In this document: in pieces, positions 27,420 to 36,746 of the stretch
Layout: each line of letters opens with the position of its first letter
How positions within the stretch are numbered: the first letter of the stretch is position 1
Source of the DNA: Paraburkholderia agricolaris
GTDB lineage: Bacteria > Pseudomonadota > Gammaproteobacteria > Burkholderiales > Burkholderiaceae
Direction: 5' to 3'
DNA length: 64,000 nt
NCBI RefSeq assembly: GCF_009455635.1
Contig: NZ_QPER01000001.1
Coordinates: 3,782,001 to 3,846,000, forward strand
The notes under the pieces: model-generated
Seen by the model: the letters and a program-made list of their open reading frames with translations, nothing else
The model's database searches: none
Told to the model about the DNA's origin: nothing
Translations under genes and position numbers: made by a program

Positions 27420-27942
27420 ATGTAGTAAAGGTCGACAGCGCAACGAGTTGCCTGGCAGGGACTCAACCGCTGTCGATTACCCGGATCTCGCACCGCTTGT
27501 GTTCCATGTCGAACAGTCTCCAGGAAGTCTGCTGTGCTCATCGGCACAGCTCGCCAATTCCAGAAAGAAAATCGGCTCGATATTGAGCCCTGTTGTTTGA
27601 CCTCAATCTCCGCAATTAGCGAACTTTCCCGCTTTTATATGTCGATCTCTCCCATTTCGAGTCCGACCGGATTCGAATCGCAAAGGATCGTCAATTCAGG
27701 TTAATTCCGCCACTCGGGCGCTTTGATTCGCTTCCTTTTTGCGGATAGAACCTAATTCATTCGTACCATATTGAGAATACTTTCTTAATCATTTCGCAGG
27801 CCTATATATTTATGCGTTTTAAGTGTGCGCCATCACACAGAGCCATTGGCGCCGTGAAGACAAGATCAAACCGCAGGGGTGCCTCCATCTAGCTGAATCA
27901 TTCCATCACGCCTACCAGAATCTCGCCCACGGGAACAGACAC
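27420..27942. other. Intergenic region upstream of the exopolysaccharide glycosyltransferases
   Basis: About 520 bases with no convincing gene. The second half (27600-27830) is markedly A/T-richer than the surroundings, with CCTATATATTTATGCG at 27800-27815 and poly-pyrimidine tracts. It probably carries the promoter and leader of the three GT4 genes. No clear hairpin-plus-T terminator for galE was found. Confidence 0.5.
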
Positions 27943-29088
27943 ATGAAAGACATCGTTCATATCACGGAAGCCTTCGGAGGGGGGGTTCTGTCGATGCTAG
28001 TCGAGCTTTCCAATCGCGCAGCAGAGGCCGGGGCAAATGTGTCAGTCATTTATTCATTACGGCGGGAAACACCTAAAGATTTCGCGCGTCTGTTTCATCC
28101 GAAGGTCAAGATGACATACGTCGCGATGTGCAGGGAGATCAGCTTCAAGAAAGACTGGTCGAGCCTGCGCGAACTGGTTCAGAACCTCCGCGATCGCAAT
28201 CCTGAAGTCATCCACCTCCACTCGTCGAAAGCAGGCGCGCTTGGGCGCGCGGCGGCCAAGATCGCGTCGCCTCATGCCAAGGTGCTTTATTCGCCGCACG
28301 GTCCGGCCTTCCTGCGGCGCGATGTGTCGGCCACCAAGCAGTTCGCGTATTTGAGCTTCGAGCGCCTCGCCAACTATATCGGCGGCACGATCGTCGCCTG
28401 CTCGCGCAGCGAGTTGCATGAGATCAAGGGCCGAGTTCACGCGCGCGCCGCAATCATGATCGAAAACGGCGTAGACGTTCGTGAGATCCCTGTTCAATGC
28501 AAACGAAGCGACGGGCGGGTGGTAATCGGCATGACAGGGCGAGCGTCCTTCCAGAAGAACCACGAGGTATTCATTCAACTGGCGAATGAACTCCGGGATC
28601 CCGCCGTCAGCTTTGTCTGGATAGGCGGGAATGCAGAAGACGTGCCCGCGCCTTATCAGGGCGATGCCGTTACATGCAGCGGCTGGGTCACTCGCGCGCG
28701 TGCATTGGACCTGATGTCCCAGCTCGACGTCTATGTACAGACCTCCCGTTGGGAAGGCATGCCTCTCGCACTGATCGAAGCGCAAGTGGCAGGAATTCCT
28801 GCCGTGGTGACCAACGTAGTCGGTAATCGCGACGTCGTCATTCACGGCGTGACCGGCTTTGTCGCGTCAAACGCCGAGGAAATGGCCGTCTATCTCGACC
28901 TCCTGCGTAACAACTGGTCGCTTCGGCAGCAAATGGGCGCGGCAGCGAGAAAGCGCGCTGTCGAGCGCTTTTCCATGGACGCGATTTTTCGGGAATGGCA
29001 ACAGCTCTACGGACTCGCCGATGAGCGCACCGCCACCAAAGAGCCCTTGATCGCCGACATCGCGCTTCCTTATGAAGTCAATCGCTAA
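27943..29088 (+). CDS. Family 4 glycosyltransferase (exopolysaccharide)
   Basis: GT-B fold protein of 381 aa. MKDIVHITEAFGGGVLSMLVE starts the amino-terminal Rossmann domain with the Gly-rich acceptor loop; VIHLHSSKAGALGR follows. The donor-binding half has VIGMTGRASFQKNHE and SRWEGMPLALIEAQVAG. A farther upstream start is less likely because it would encode a His/Gln-rich extension. First of three GT4 genes on the + strand; it overlaps or abuts the next. Confidence 0.9.
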   Translation: MKDIVHITEAFGGGVLSMLVELSNRAAEAGANVSVIYSLRRETPKDFARLFHPKVKMTYVAMCREISFKKDWSSLRELVQNLRDRNPEVIHLHSSKAGALGRAAAKIASPHAKVLYSPHGPAFLRRDVSATKQFAYLSFERLANYIGGTIVACSRSELHEIKGRVHARAAIMIENGVDVREIPVQCKRSDGRVVIGMTGRASFQKNHEVFIQLANELRDPAVSFVWIGGNAEDVPAPYQGDAVTCSGWVTRARALDLMSQLDVYVQTSRWEGMPLALIEAQVAGIPAVVTNVVGNRDVVIHGVTGFVASNAEEMAVYLDLLRNNWSLRQQMGAAARKRAVERFSMDAIFREWQQLYGLADERTATKEPLIADIALPYEVNR

Positions 29089-29113
29089 GCCCGTCCTCCG
29101 GGGAGACAACGGT

Positions 29114-30211
29114 GTGAAGAATATGGCCTCGAGCACCCCGACGTTTATCTACAACGGCCGCTTCGCGACGCAGAAGACGACCGGCGTACAACGTGTGGCG
29201 CGCGAACTTATCGCCGCGCTCGGTCACTTGCCCGACAACGGCGAAGTCACCGTCGTTGTGCCGCCACAGCCTGGACTCCAGTCCGTCGGCAATACGAACA
29301 CCGTCAAGGTCGGATTCGGCAAGGGCGTGTTCTGGGAGCAACTCGTTCTGCCGTTCTTCGCCGGCCGGCATCGTATTGTCAATCTCAGCAACTCGGCTTC
29401 TATCTTTCGCTTCAATCAGGTTATCTACATGCACGACGCGGCGGTGTTCGATACACCGGCCCACTTCTCGAGGCGTTTTCGCGCATGGTACCGGCTGATG
29501 TTCTGGATTCTTGCGCGCACTTCGAGTTGCGTCGTCACCAATTCGAACTTCTCGAGGCAGCGTCTCGCTCATCACTGTGGAGTACCCGCAACGCGAATCA
29601 GTGTCGTTCCGCTTGGCGCGGATCATCTGGATGCAACCGTACCCGATACCAGTGTGCTGCACGAGCATGGCTTGACGTCGAAACGTTTCGTGCTCGCGGT
29701 GAGCAGCATGAATCCGACCAAGAACTTCGGCCGGATACTGGAGGCCTTTCGCCAACTGGACGACCCCACGACCGATCTGGTGATTGTCGGGATGAAAAAC
29801 ACCAGCGTGTTTGGCAATGTTCAGGACGTGCAAGGCGCCGCGCCGAACGTCAAAGCAGTCGGCTATATCAGCGACGAGAAGCTGAAAGCGCTTTACCAGC
29901 ACGCGCACTGTTTCGTCTATCCGTCGATCTATGAGGGATTCGGGATTCCGCCACTCGAGGCGATGCGCAGCGGCTGCCCGGTTATCGTGGCTCGATCGGC
30001 CGCGTTGCCGGAAACCTGCGGGGACGCCGCACTCTATTGCGATCCCTACTCGTCAGAAGATATTGCGGAGCAACTACGCACGCTACTGCGCTCGCCCGAG
30101 TTGAGGAAAACTTTAATAGAACGGGGTCTGGCGCACGCGGCCGAGTATCGCTGGGGTGTAAGCGCGGAGATGCTCTCGCAGGTTATCGATCGATCCCGGC
30201 GCGGGGCATGA
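29114..30211 (+). CDS. Family 4 glycosyltransferase (exopolysaccharide)
   Basis: GT-B fold transferase, about 365 aa from the GTG at 29114, which has GGGGAG nine bases upstream; the ATG at 29072 overlaps the previous gene and lacks such a site. GVQRVARELIAALG is the amino-terminal acceptor loop. The donor half shows LAVSSMNPTKNFGRILEAFR and VYPSIYEGFGIPPLEAMRSG, closely like mannosyltransferases of the GT4 WbaZ/MtfB group. The sugar cannot be determined. Confidence 0.9.
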   Translation: MKNMASSTPTFIYNGRFATQKTTGVQRVARELIAALGHLPDNGEVTVVVPPQPGLQSVGNTNTVKVGFGKGVFWEQLVLPFFAGRHRIVNLSNSASIFRFNQVIYMHDAAVFDTPAHFSRRFRAWYRLMFWILARTSSCVVTNSNFSRQRLAHHCGVPATRISVVPLGADHLDATVPDTSVLHEHGLTSKRFVLAVSSMNPTKNFGRILEAFRQLDDPTTDLVIVGMKNTSVFGNVQDVQGAAPNVKAVGYISDEKLKALYQHAHCFVYPSIYEGFGIPPLEAMRSGCPVIVARSAALPETCGDAALYCDPYSSEDIAEQLRTLLRSPELRKTLIERGLAHAAEYRWGVSAEMLSQVIDRSRRGA

Positions 30212-30310
30212 CGCGATCGTTGCTCTTGCAACGCTCTGCCAGCTTTTCAAATCAGGGGCCACGGTGGTCGGTGTATCCGTAAGCCACATTTCGTCCTAAG
30301 GGGAGCTTCA

Positions 30311-31507
30311 GTGAGGTTAGGCATCTATTGCGATTCGGGCGTCAACGGCGGCCACGAGGAAATGCTCAAACGGCTTATTCATGCCCTTGTGAAGTGCCCG
30401 GGCATTGTCAGCCTATACATTCTCGTGCCGACCGGGAATGAAGCCATGTCCCTGTTTGCCAAAAACATTGCCGGGCGGCACCGTCAGGTCACTGCCATTT
30501 CATTGCCGTTTACCTCAGAACAGATTCACCGCAACCCTCTTGCGCTGCTGTCGGCCACATGGCGAACCGCAGCGCTTTTGCGCGGGCTTCATCTGTCGAA
30601 ACTCGTGATCGCTCAAGGCACAATCGTATCCGCCCTCGCCGGCTTGATCGCCGCGCGATTGACCCGAACAATCGCCGTCAGCTACATCCCGCTGGTGGAT
30701 GACGAAGCGGGAGCAGGAGCGCCCGCGACGGAACGTATCAAGTTTCGGGTCAAACGCGTGCTCTACCAGTTGCCGCAGCAGTACATCACGCTCAACGACC
30801 ATCTACGCGGCAAACTGGCGAAACTGGCGCCGGCAACGCCTACTGCGATTCTGGAAAACTGCGTCGACGACAAGTTCAGCAATACCGCACTCACCCGTGA
30901 CGCGGCGCGCAGCCTGCTTTCTTTGCCGCAGAGCGGAAAGTTCATTTGCACCCATATTGGCCGGATTCACTTTCAGCACAAGCGGCAAAACTTCCTGCTC
31001 GCAGCCATTGAGCGCAACCCGGATCGGTTTATCAATTCGCTTGTGCTGATCGTAGGCGATGGCCCGGACGCAGCGAAATTGCTGCAAGCCGTGCAAGCCA
31101 GCGAGGTCTTGTCTCGTTGCGTGAGGATCATCGGTCCGCAATCCGACGTGCTGCCTTATATCGTAGCGAGCGACGTGATCGTGCTGCCTTCAGGCTATGA
31201 AGGCGTGCCGCTCGTCATGATCGAGGCCATCCTGGCGGGCCGCCCGATCGTGGCCTCACAAGTATCGGCACTAGGCTCGTACCTGCCGGCGGAATTGCTG
31301 TTTCCGGTTCACGATCAGGACGCGTTCGTTGAAAGAATCTTTGCCGCGCAGACCTATCCGCTCGCCGAACTGACCGCCTCTTTCCGGCTGCGGTTTTCCC
31401 GCGAAGCGTTCGACGCTCAGGCACAGCGCGTACTATTGCAGCCCGTGCCGCAACGCTGCTTTACGGACCATCTTAAACACAATCCCTCGGATCTCGGCAC
31501 AAAGTAG
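30311..31507 (+). CDS. Family 4 glycosyltransferase (exopolysaccharide)
   Basis: GT-B fold transferase of 398 aa. The start is a GTG at 30311 with AAGGGGAG six bases upstream. Amino end MRLGIYCDSGVNGGHEEMLK; donor half FICTHIGRIHFQHKRQNFLL and VLPSGYEGVPLVMIEAILAG. Its last 75 bases overlap, tail to tail, the end of the flippase gene on the other strand. The final 25 residues (CFTDHLKHNPSDLGTK) lie in this overlap and may not be conserved. Confidence 0.88.
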   Translation: MRLGIYCDSGVNGGHEEMLKRLIHALVKCPGIVSLYILVPTGNEAMSLFAKNIAGRHRQVTAISLPFTSEQIHRNPLALLSATWRTAALLRGLHLSKLVIAQGTIVSALAGLIAARLTRTIAVSYIPLVDDEAGAGAPATERIKFRVKRVLYQLPQQYITLNDHLRGKLAKLAPATPTAILENCVDDKFSNTALTRDAARSLLSLPQSGKFICTHIGRIHFQHKRQNFLLAAIERNPDRFINSLVLIVGDGPDAAKLLQAVQASEVLSRCVRIIGPQSDVLPYIVASDVIVLPSGYEGVPLVMIEAILAGRPIVASQVSALGSYLPAELLFPVHDQDAFVERIFAAQTYPLAELTASFRLRFSREAFDAQAQRVLLQPVPQRCFTDHLKHNPSDLGTK

Positions 31508-32917
31508 CGATCGATCGAGCAGGAACGTCACACCAAACACCGCCGCGCCGAGTGTGACTTCCGCGATCAGCCTGAGGACGTGCCCGCTCGACGACGCGTT
31601 AAGCAATTCGGAGGCGACCAGCACGCTTGCCACCATGGGCAACGTCATTCTCAGCGGTACAAAACAGGCGTTGAAGAACTCTCCCAGGCTCGGACCGAGC
31701 ACGCGCTTCAGCATGAAGTGATACATCGGCATGATCGTGATCGCTTCGACCGTGACCAGCGAAATCGCGACGCCGAGCGCACCGCCCAGATAGGCGCCGA
31801 GGATGATGGCCGGCAGCATCACCGTCGTTTTTATCAGGTTGAACCAGAAGCTCACGCGAATGTTCGCTGTCGCCATCATCAAAGAGGCGACTGGATTGCC
31901 GAGGCAACGAAACGCGCCCACGAGGCACAGTACCCGCAATACCGGTGTCGCCCAGAGCCATTTTTCGCCGAACATGCACACGACAAAATCCGGCGCCACG
32001 ACCAGCAGCCCGAACACGAGCGGAAAGTTGAACATCGCGATAAAGCCCGTCAGCTTGTAGTAGTTTTGACGAAGCTTTGCCGTATCGTCCTGAATGATCG
32101 AGAAGACCGGGAAGAGCACGCGCGTAAAGAACGGATTCAGTCGCGCTGGAAAATTGACCGCGCAATTGAGCGCCAGGTTGTAGCCGCCAAGTGTCGCCGC
32201 CCCTAGTACGCGGCCCGCCACAATGCCGCCAAAATTACCGTTGAGGTAATTCACCATCGAGTCCATGGCCTGGAAGACACCGAAGCTGAGATATGACCGT
32301 GTGTCCGACAACCTGAACCGCAATCCAGGCTTATGCAGTTTGCGCCCGTTCAGATTGAGCAGCACCACGCGGCACACCGCGGCGGTCAACGCACCGATAA
32401 CCGGCGAGTAAGCGCCATAGCCGCGCAACGCGGCCACCAGCGTCGTAATGAATAACACCATGCTCGACGCCACCTCGATCTTCGAGAGCATGTCGAACAT
32501 CAACTCGCGCGCCATGAGCGATTGATACAGCAAGCCATGAGGCGAGACGAAAAACATCAGCGCGGCAAGGGCAACCAGTGTCTTCAGTTCGGGTTCGGAG
32601 AAAAACCAGGCCGCCACGCCGCTGCCGGCCAGCAGAAGTGCACCAAGCACCGCACCGAACATTACGTTGAGCCAGTACAGCGATGTCAGCTCATTCGCCG
32701 CCACATTCTTACGCTGCACAATCGCTGTACTCAATCCCATATCGAGGAACATGTCGGCCAGCGTCGTCACCAATGAAACCATACTCGCCAAACCCAGCTC
32801 GCCCGGTTTCAGCAGGTGCGCCAGTATTGCCACCTGCAGAAACTGGACGCTGATGATCGAGATCATTGATGCTGCCGACCACTTTGCTCCCGAAATCGCC
32901 TTCTCACGTAACGACAT
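31433..32917 (-). CDS. Exopolysaccharide flippase, WzxC-like MOP family
   Basis: Inner-membrane protein of 494 aa with about 14 membrane segments. Begins MSLREKAISGAKWSAASMI, the usual start of the WzxC/TuaB branch, followed by FLQVAILAHLLKPGELGLASM. It would export lipid-linked repeat units made by the neighbouring transferases. It is the last gene of the - strand group and follows the Wzc-type kinase gene by 26 bases. Its end overlaps a GT4 gene on the + strand. Confidence 0.92.
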   Translation of the reverse strand: MSLREKAISGAKWSAASMISIISVQFLQVAILAHLLKPGELGLASMVSLVTTLADMFLDMGLSTAIVQRKNVAANELTSLYWLNVMFGAVLGALLLAGSGVAAWFFSEPELKTLVALAALMFFVSPHGLLYQSLMARELMFDMLSKIEVASSMVLFITTLVAALRGYGAYSPVIGALTAAVCRVVLLNLNGRKLHKPGLRFRLSDTRSYLSFGVFQAMDSMVNYLNGNFGGIVAGRVLGAATLGGYNLALNCAVNFPARLNPFFTRVLFPVFSIIQDDTAKLRQNYYKLTGFIAMFNFPLVFGLLVVAPDFVVCMFGEKWLWATPVLRVLCLVGAFRCLGNPVASLMMATANIRVSFWFNLIKTTVMLPAIILGAYLGGALGVAISLVTVEAITIMPMYHFMLKRVLGPSLGEFFNACFVPLRMTLPMVASVLVASELLNASSSGHVLRLIAEVTLGAAVFGVTFLLDRSLLCAEIRGIVFKMVRKAALRHGLQ

Positions 32918-32943
32918 TATTTTCCTTGCTGTCCGGAATGCGC

Positions 32944-35205
32944 TTAATAGCGCCGGGCGCCGTTCAGCGCATAGTCATCACGTTCGCCGTATCGCGACGG
33001 AAGAAAGCCGTTGAAAATATGCCCGCCCACCTTTGCACCGACATTCGCGAGCCGCTGGAGTGCTTCTTCGACCTGGCGGGAACCGGTGTAGTCGGCACGC
33101 GAAACGAGCAGCACCAGGTCGCAACCTTGAGCGGCGATCGACACGGCGTCGCTCACCGGCAGAACCGGAGGCGAGTCGATGACCACGTAGTCGTAGCGCT
33201 CACGAAGCGTGATCAGCATATCCCGGAACGCCGGACTGCCGAGAAGCTCCGCGGGGTTCGCCGGATACGGATTACCGGCACCCAGAATGGACAGATGGCT
33301 GCCTTCATTGCGCACAATCGCATCCTCGAGCTGCGCCGTTCCCTTGAGCACCTCGGCCAGTCCGGGCCTGTCTTCTTCCTTCCAGAGATGGCTCAATTTG
33401 CCCTGCCGCATATCGCCGTCTATCAGGAGAACGGATGCCGCAGTCTGCGAAAGCAGATAGGCAAAATTAGACGAAACAAAGCTCTTGCCTACGCCTTGAG
33501 TAGGTCCGGTAAACAGAATCACCTTGTTCGTCGATCCATCGCCGTTACCGGCCAGCAATGTTCTCACGCTGCTCGGCAATGCGCGCAACGCTTCGACGCT
33601 CGGGTCTCCGGGGCTGCTCACCGCCAGCAACTTCACCGGCTCGGCGCGACGGCTTCGCGAATCGATATCGCCCCGAATCTGGGCTCTCGAGCGCGCCACG
33701 ACAGCGAGACGCGGCAAGTCGGAGATAGTGTTAATTTCCTGCGGCGTACGGAGTTCCCTGCGGTTGAGCGACACGAGATGCACGGCGAGCGTGCCGCCAA
33801 ACAAACCGGCCAGGATCGAACCGAGCAGAATGATCGTCTTGCGGGGCCAGGAAGGCTTTTCCGACGCAATGGCCCAGTCCATGATGCTCACACCGGATGC
33901 GGTACTCGCGGCAGCCACTTCCAATTGGTTCACGTTGGCGAGCACGCCAATGTAAAGCTGCTTCTTGATGCCGGCGTCGCTGGAAAGCCGCACATATTCA
34001 CGCTGCGTGGCGGGCATATTCTTCGTTGCTTCCGTGTTCTGCGCGATGTCGTGGTTCACCTGATCCAATTGCTGGACCAGCCCTCGAATCACGGGACTAT
34101 CCGGACCGAATGTCTGCCGCTTGTCGTCATACTCGAGTCGCAAAGCTCGCTGTCTTTCGGCAAGCGAAGTCATGTTGGTGATAAGCGCCGAGCCCTGCTG
34201 CTCCATATCGATCGCCTGATGCTGGGTGCGGAAATCGCTAAAGCGGTCTTCCGCCTCATGCATATCCGCCTGCAATTGAGGCAGGCGCGCCCGCAGTGTT
34301 TCCAGCTTCATGCGTGCCTGAGCCGCGCGGTCGTCGATATTGCGTTTGATGAACGCCTGCACGATTGCGTTGACCATCGACTGGGCGGCAATCGGAGAGC
34401 TGGTTTGATAGCTCAATCTCAGCATCGAGGAGTCCCGTACCGACGAGTTCTGGCTCGAGACGGTAGTCTTCATCTGACTGGTGATGTTCTCGTAGGCTGT
34501 TTGCGTGGACACCCTGGAGAGGGTGAATTCCACGCCCGGTCGTGCGCGCAGAACGTCGATCCTTATTTGCCCGGGCCCACTCCCTTCATCTGTCGCGACC
34601 TGGAACGGCACTGTCTGCCCAACGCGGCCTTGCGCCAGCTGATGGCTGTCCTTGTCATACAAGGTCCAACTGCCCGCTTCACCCGTCACCACCCGAAACT
34701 TGTCGCCGAAGGCAGCGCCCGGTATCTCGAAGACGGCGGGTTTCAGTTGCTCGCCGCCCCATGCATAGCCGCTCAATCCGAGGAACGGACGCTGCAACTC
34801 GGTGGCGGCTGCGTGGCGGGATGCAAGGAAGCGGCCAATCAGCGGAAAGTGACTATCCGTCTGCACGTTTATATCGGCACCGGTTTGCGCGATTGCTTCG
34901 TCGACGATGGTGCGGGACGTGAGAACATCGGTCTCGTCGTCGGCGGACTGGTCTGCCGATGTCGTTCCGGACACATCGGAGAGTGCGCTGACTGACGCAC
35001 CGGGTTTAATTTGAACGCGCAGCAACGCGTCAGCCCGGTATTGCGGCGTGGCAAGCAAAATGTACATGCCGCCGGCAAAGCAACAAGCGCCGAGAATGGC
35101 GGCAAACAGTAACTTGTGCCGGGCGATATTTCGCCATAGGCCAGTTAGCCCGTCGTTCTGGGCAGGAAAAACACCCACTGCCGATTGTCCGTAGAATGAA
35201 CTCAT
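32944..35205 (-). CDS. Wzc-type chain-length regulator and tyrosine autokinase
   Basis: BY-kinase of 753 aa combining a Wzz co-polymerase part and a kinase. The start is taken at MSSFYGQSAVG (35205). Membrane segments lie near residues 32-52 and before the LNRRELRTPQE loop; a long coiled-coil periplasmic part lies between them. The kinase has Walker A TGPTQGVGKS (near 567-575), A' LLIDGDMR and B YVVIDSPP. The C-terminal tyrosine tail is short: three tyrosines in the last 15 residues (SRYGERDDYALNGARRY). It controls polymer length and export with a Wza partner that is not in the window. Confidence 0.93.
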   Translation of the reverse strand: MSSFYGQSAVGVFPAQNDGLTGLWRNIARHKLLFAAILGACCFAGGMYILLATPQYRADALLRVQIKPGASVSALSDVSGTTSADQSADDETDVLTSRTIVDEAIAQTGADINVQTDSHFPLIGRFLASRHAAATELQRPFLGLSGYAWGGEQLKPAVFEIPGAAFGDKFRVVTGEAGSWTLYDKDSHQLAQGRVGQTVPFQVATDEGSGPGQIRIDVLRARPGVEFTLSRVSTQTAYENITSQMKTTVSSQNSSVRDSSMLRLSYQTSSPIAAQSMVNAIVQAFIKRNIDDRAAQARMKLETLRARLPQLQADMHEAEDRFSDFRTQHQAIDMEQQGSALITNMTSLAERQRALRLEYDDKRQTFGPDSPVIRGLVQQLDQVNHDIAQNTEATKNMPATQREYVRLSSDAGIKKQLYIGVLANVNQLEVAAASTASGVSIMDWAIASEKPSWPRKTIILLGSILAGLFGGTLAVHLVSLNRRELRTPQEINTISDLPRLAVVARSRAQIRGDIDSRSRRAEPVKLLAVSSPGDPSVEALRALPSSVRTLLAGNGDGSTNKVILFTGPTQGVGKSFVSSNFAYLLSQTAASVLLIDGDMRQGKLSHLWKEEDRPGLAEVLKGTAQLEDAIVRNEGSHLSILGAGNPYPANPAELLGSPAFRDMLITLRERYDYVVIDSPPVLPVSDAVSIAAQGCDLVLLVSRADYTGSRQVEEALQRLANVGAKVGGHIFNGFLPSRYGERDDYALNGARRY

Positions 35206-35326
35206 TTCATTTCCCGCGATAAAAGACGAAGGTGAACCCGTTAACACACAAGCTTCCAGCGTTCGAATAGGCCTGTCTGGAACTGCCGAGAAACTCTCTG
35301 CCACGTCGCACGGGTGGCATTACCGC

Positions 35327-36676
35327 TCAAACAGTGACGAAGATCGGACCACGCGTTTCGGGGACTGCAAGCACGCCATTCGCAGGCGTTTTTAACACTC
35401 GTCCATACATGTCGGTGATCGTCGCACGCCCAGGCAAATGCGAAGCGTCCAAGTTAAGTACATTTCCGTCGCCATAGGACCACACGACATATCTGCTTGC
35501 GCCCGTAGTGGTTGCTAACTTCAGGACGACATATTTTCCGCTCTCGTCGATAAAGTACTTTGCACTGGCAATGTTTTCCGTAAATGAAAACAGATACTTC
35601 GATGCGTTATAGGCCGGCAGCTTGTTATTGTTTGCATCCAGCAAGCCGAAATTGTGTTCGCGATTCATCGGATCTTTGCCGTCATCGCGCATGTCGTAAT
35701 AGGCCGTGAGTCCAACGCCTGCCATCCAGTCAACCAGAAATCGTCGAACGGTATATTTGGCCTGTAGCGCAAGCGCCCTGGGCGAATGGCCATCGCCAAT
35801 TTTGGCGACATACACATAGCCATAACTCGGGTAAGACCATTCCGTCGTCCAGATTGCGGGTGAATTCCTGTAGCCGGCCAGATCCTTACGCAGTGTCCGG
35901 TAATCCGAAAATACCGTCTCCGGATACTGCTGACGGTACGCATGCACACTGACCGCATCCGGTCCGCGCAGCGTTTCGCTCGAAATGTCACCGACTGACC
36001 GCACGAATCCCAGATCCATTTCCTGCACGCCGCCCGTGGCAATCATCGCCTTGGGGTTGGCCGCCCGAGCTGCCTTCACGGCCGTCACCAGCAAATTGCG
36101 GTATGCCGACGGCGACGGGGGGGCGAGCCAGTACACCGCATCGTTCTCTTCATTCCACACTTCGAATTTGACCTCGGCACCGCTGTACCGGCGTACCGAC
36201 TCGTAAACATAGGTGTAGAACGCTTTCAGCTGATTCGTCGTAGTTGGCGGCTGATTCGGACTGAACAAATAGTGCTTGTAGCCGAGGATAAAAAGCGCGC
36301 CGAGTTTTCGCTGCGCGAGATTGGCTACGAGCGCGTCGAATTTCTCAAAGTGCCAGCCGTCAGGCGCTTGCACGGCTTCCCAGAACAAATCCGTGCGGAT
36401 GAACGAGAAGCCCACATCTTTAACCGCATCCAGCAGGCGCGTATCCTCGATGTCGTGGATCGCCACACCGGTGTTAGCCCGCGATGCCGCGAATGACGGC
36501 AGATCGACGTACGATCTTTCGTTCGATTGCGCCGGGTCATCCAGAACAACTAGCGGCGGCGCCTGTATGGCAAAGGCGCGAATAGCCAGTGCACCCGCGA
36601 GAGCAAGGACGAGGCCCATGCACCCTACGACTGCAATGCCAATCCGACCGAAACGCCTGCTTCGTTGCGCCTTCAT
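35327..36676 (-). CDS. PslG-like glycoside hydrolase (family 39-like)
   Basis: Membrane-anchored, periplasm-facing glycosidase of 449 aa; the signal anchor is at about residues 12-36. TIM-barrel with the acid/base Glu176 in FEVWNEEND and nucleophile Glu279 in IWTTEWSYPS, close to the spacing I know for Pseudomonas PslG. The carboxyl 80 residues are a beta-domain (YVVLKLATTTGASRYVVWSY). Such enzymes cut the polymer made by their own cluster and tune its production. It lies between the polymerase and the kinase genes on the same strand. Confidence 0.85.
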   Translation of the reverse strand: MKAQRSRRFGRIGIAVVGCMGLVLALAGALAIRAFAIQAPPLVVLDDPAQSNERSYVDLPSFAASRANTGVAIHDIEDTRLLDAVKDVGFSFIRTDLFWEAVQAPDGWHFEKFDALVANLAQRKLGALFILGYKHYLFSPNQPPTTTNQLKAFYTYVYESVRRYSGAEVKFEVWNEENDAVYWLAPPSPSAYRNLLVTAVKAARAANPKAMIATGGVQEMDLGFVRSVGDISSETLRGPDAVSVHAYRQQYPETVFSDYRTLRKDLAGYRNSPAIWTTEWSYPSYGYVYVAKIGDGHSPRALALQAKYTVRRFLVDWMAGVGLTAYYDMRDDGKDPMNREHNFGLLDANNNKLPAYNASKYLFSFTENIASAKYFIDESGKYVVLKLATTTGASRYVVWSYGDGNVLNLDASHLPGRATITDMYGRVLKTPANGVLAVPETRGPIFVTV

Positions 36677-36746
36677 CTACTGCCCCCAAGCCGGCGTGGC
36701 GGGAGTACCACGTGCCGTCGTTATTTGTCCCGCTACGACTGCTCCG

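Noticed and set aside
32866..34995. 709-codon frame on + opposite the Wzc-type kinase gene
   Set aside because: Composition is Arg/His/Gln-rich without any motif, while the - strand frame shows intact Walker motifs. It is an antisense by-product of high G+C.
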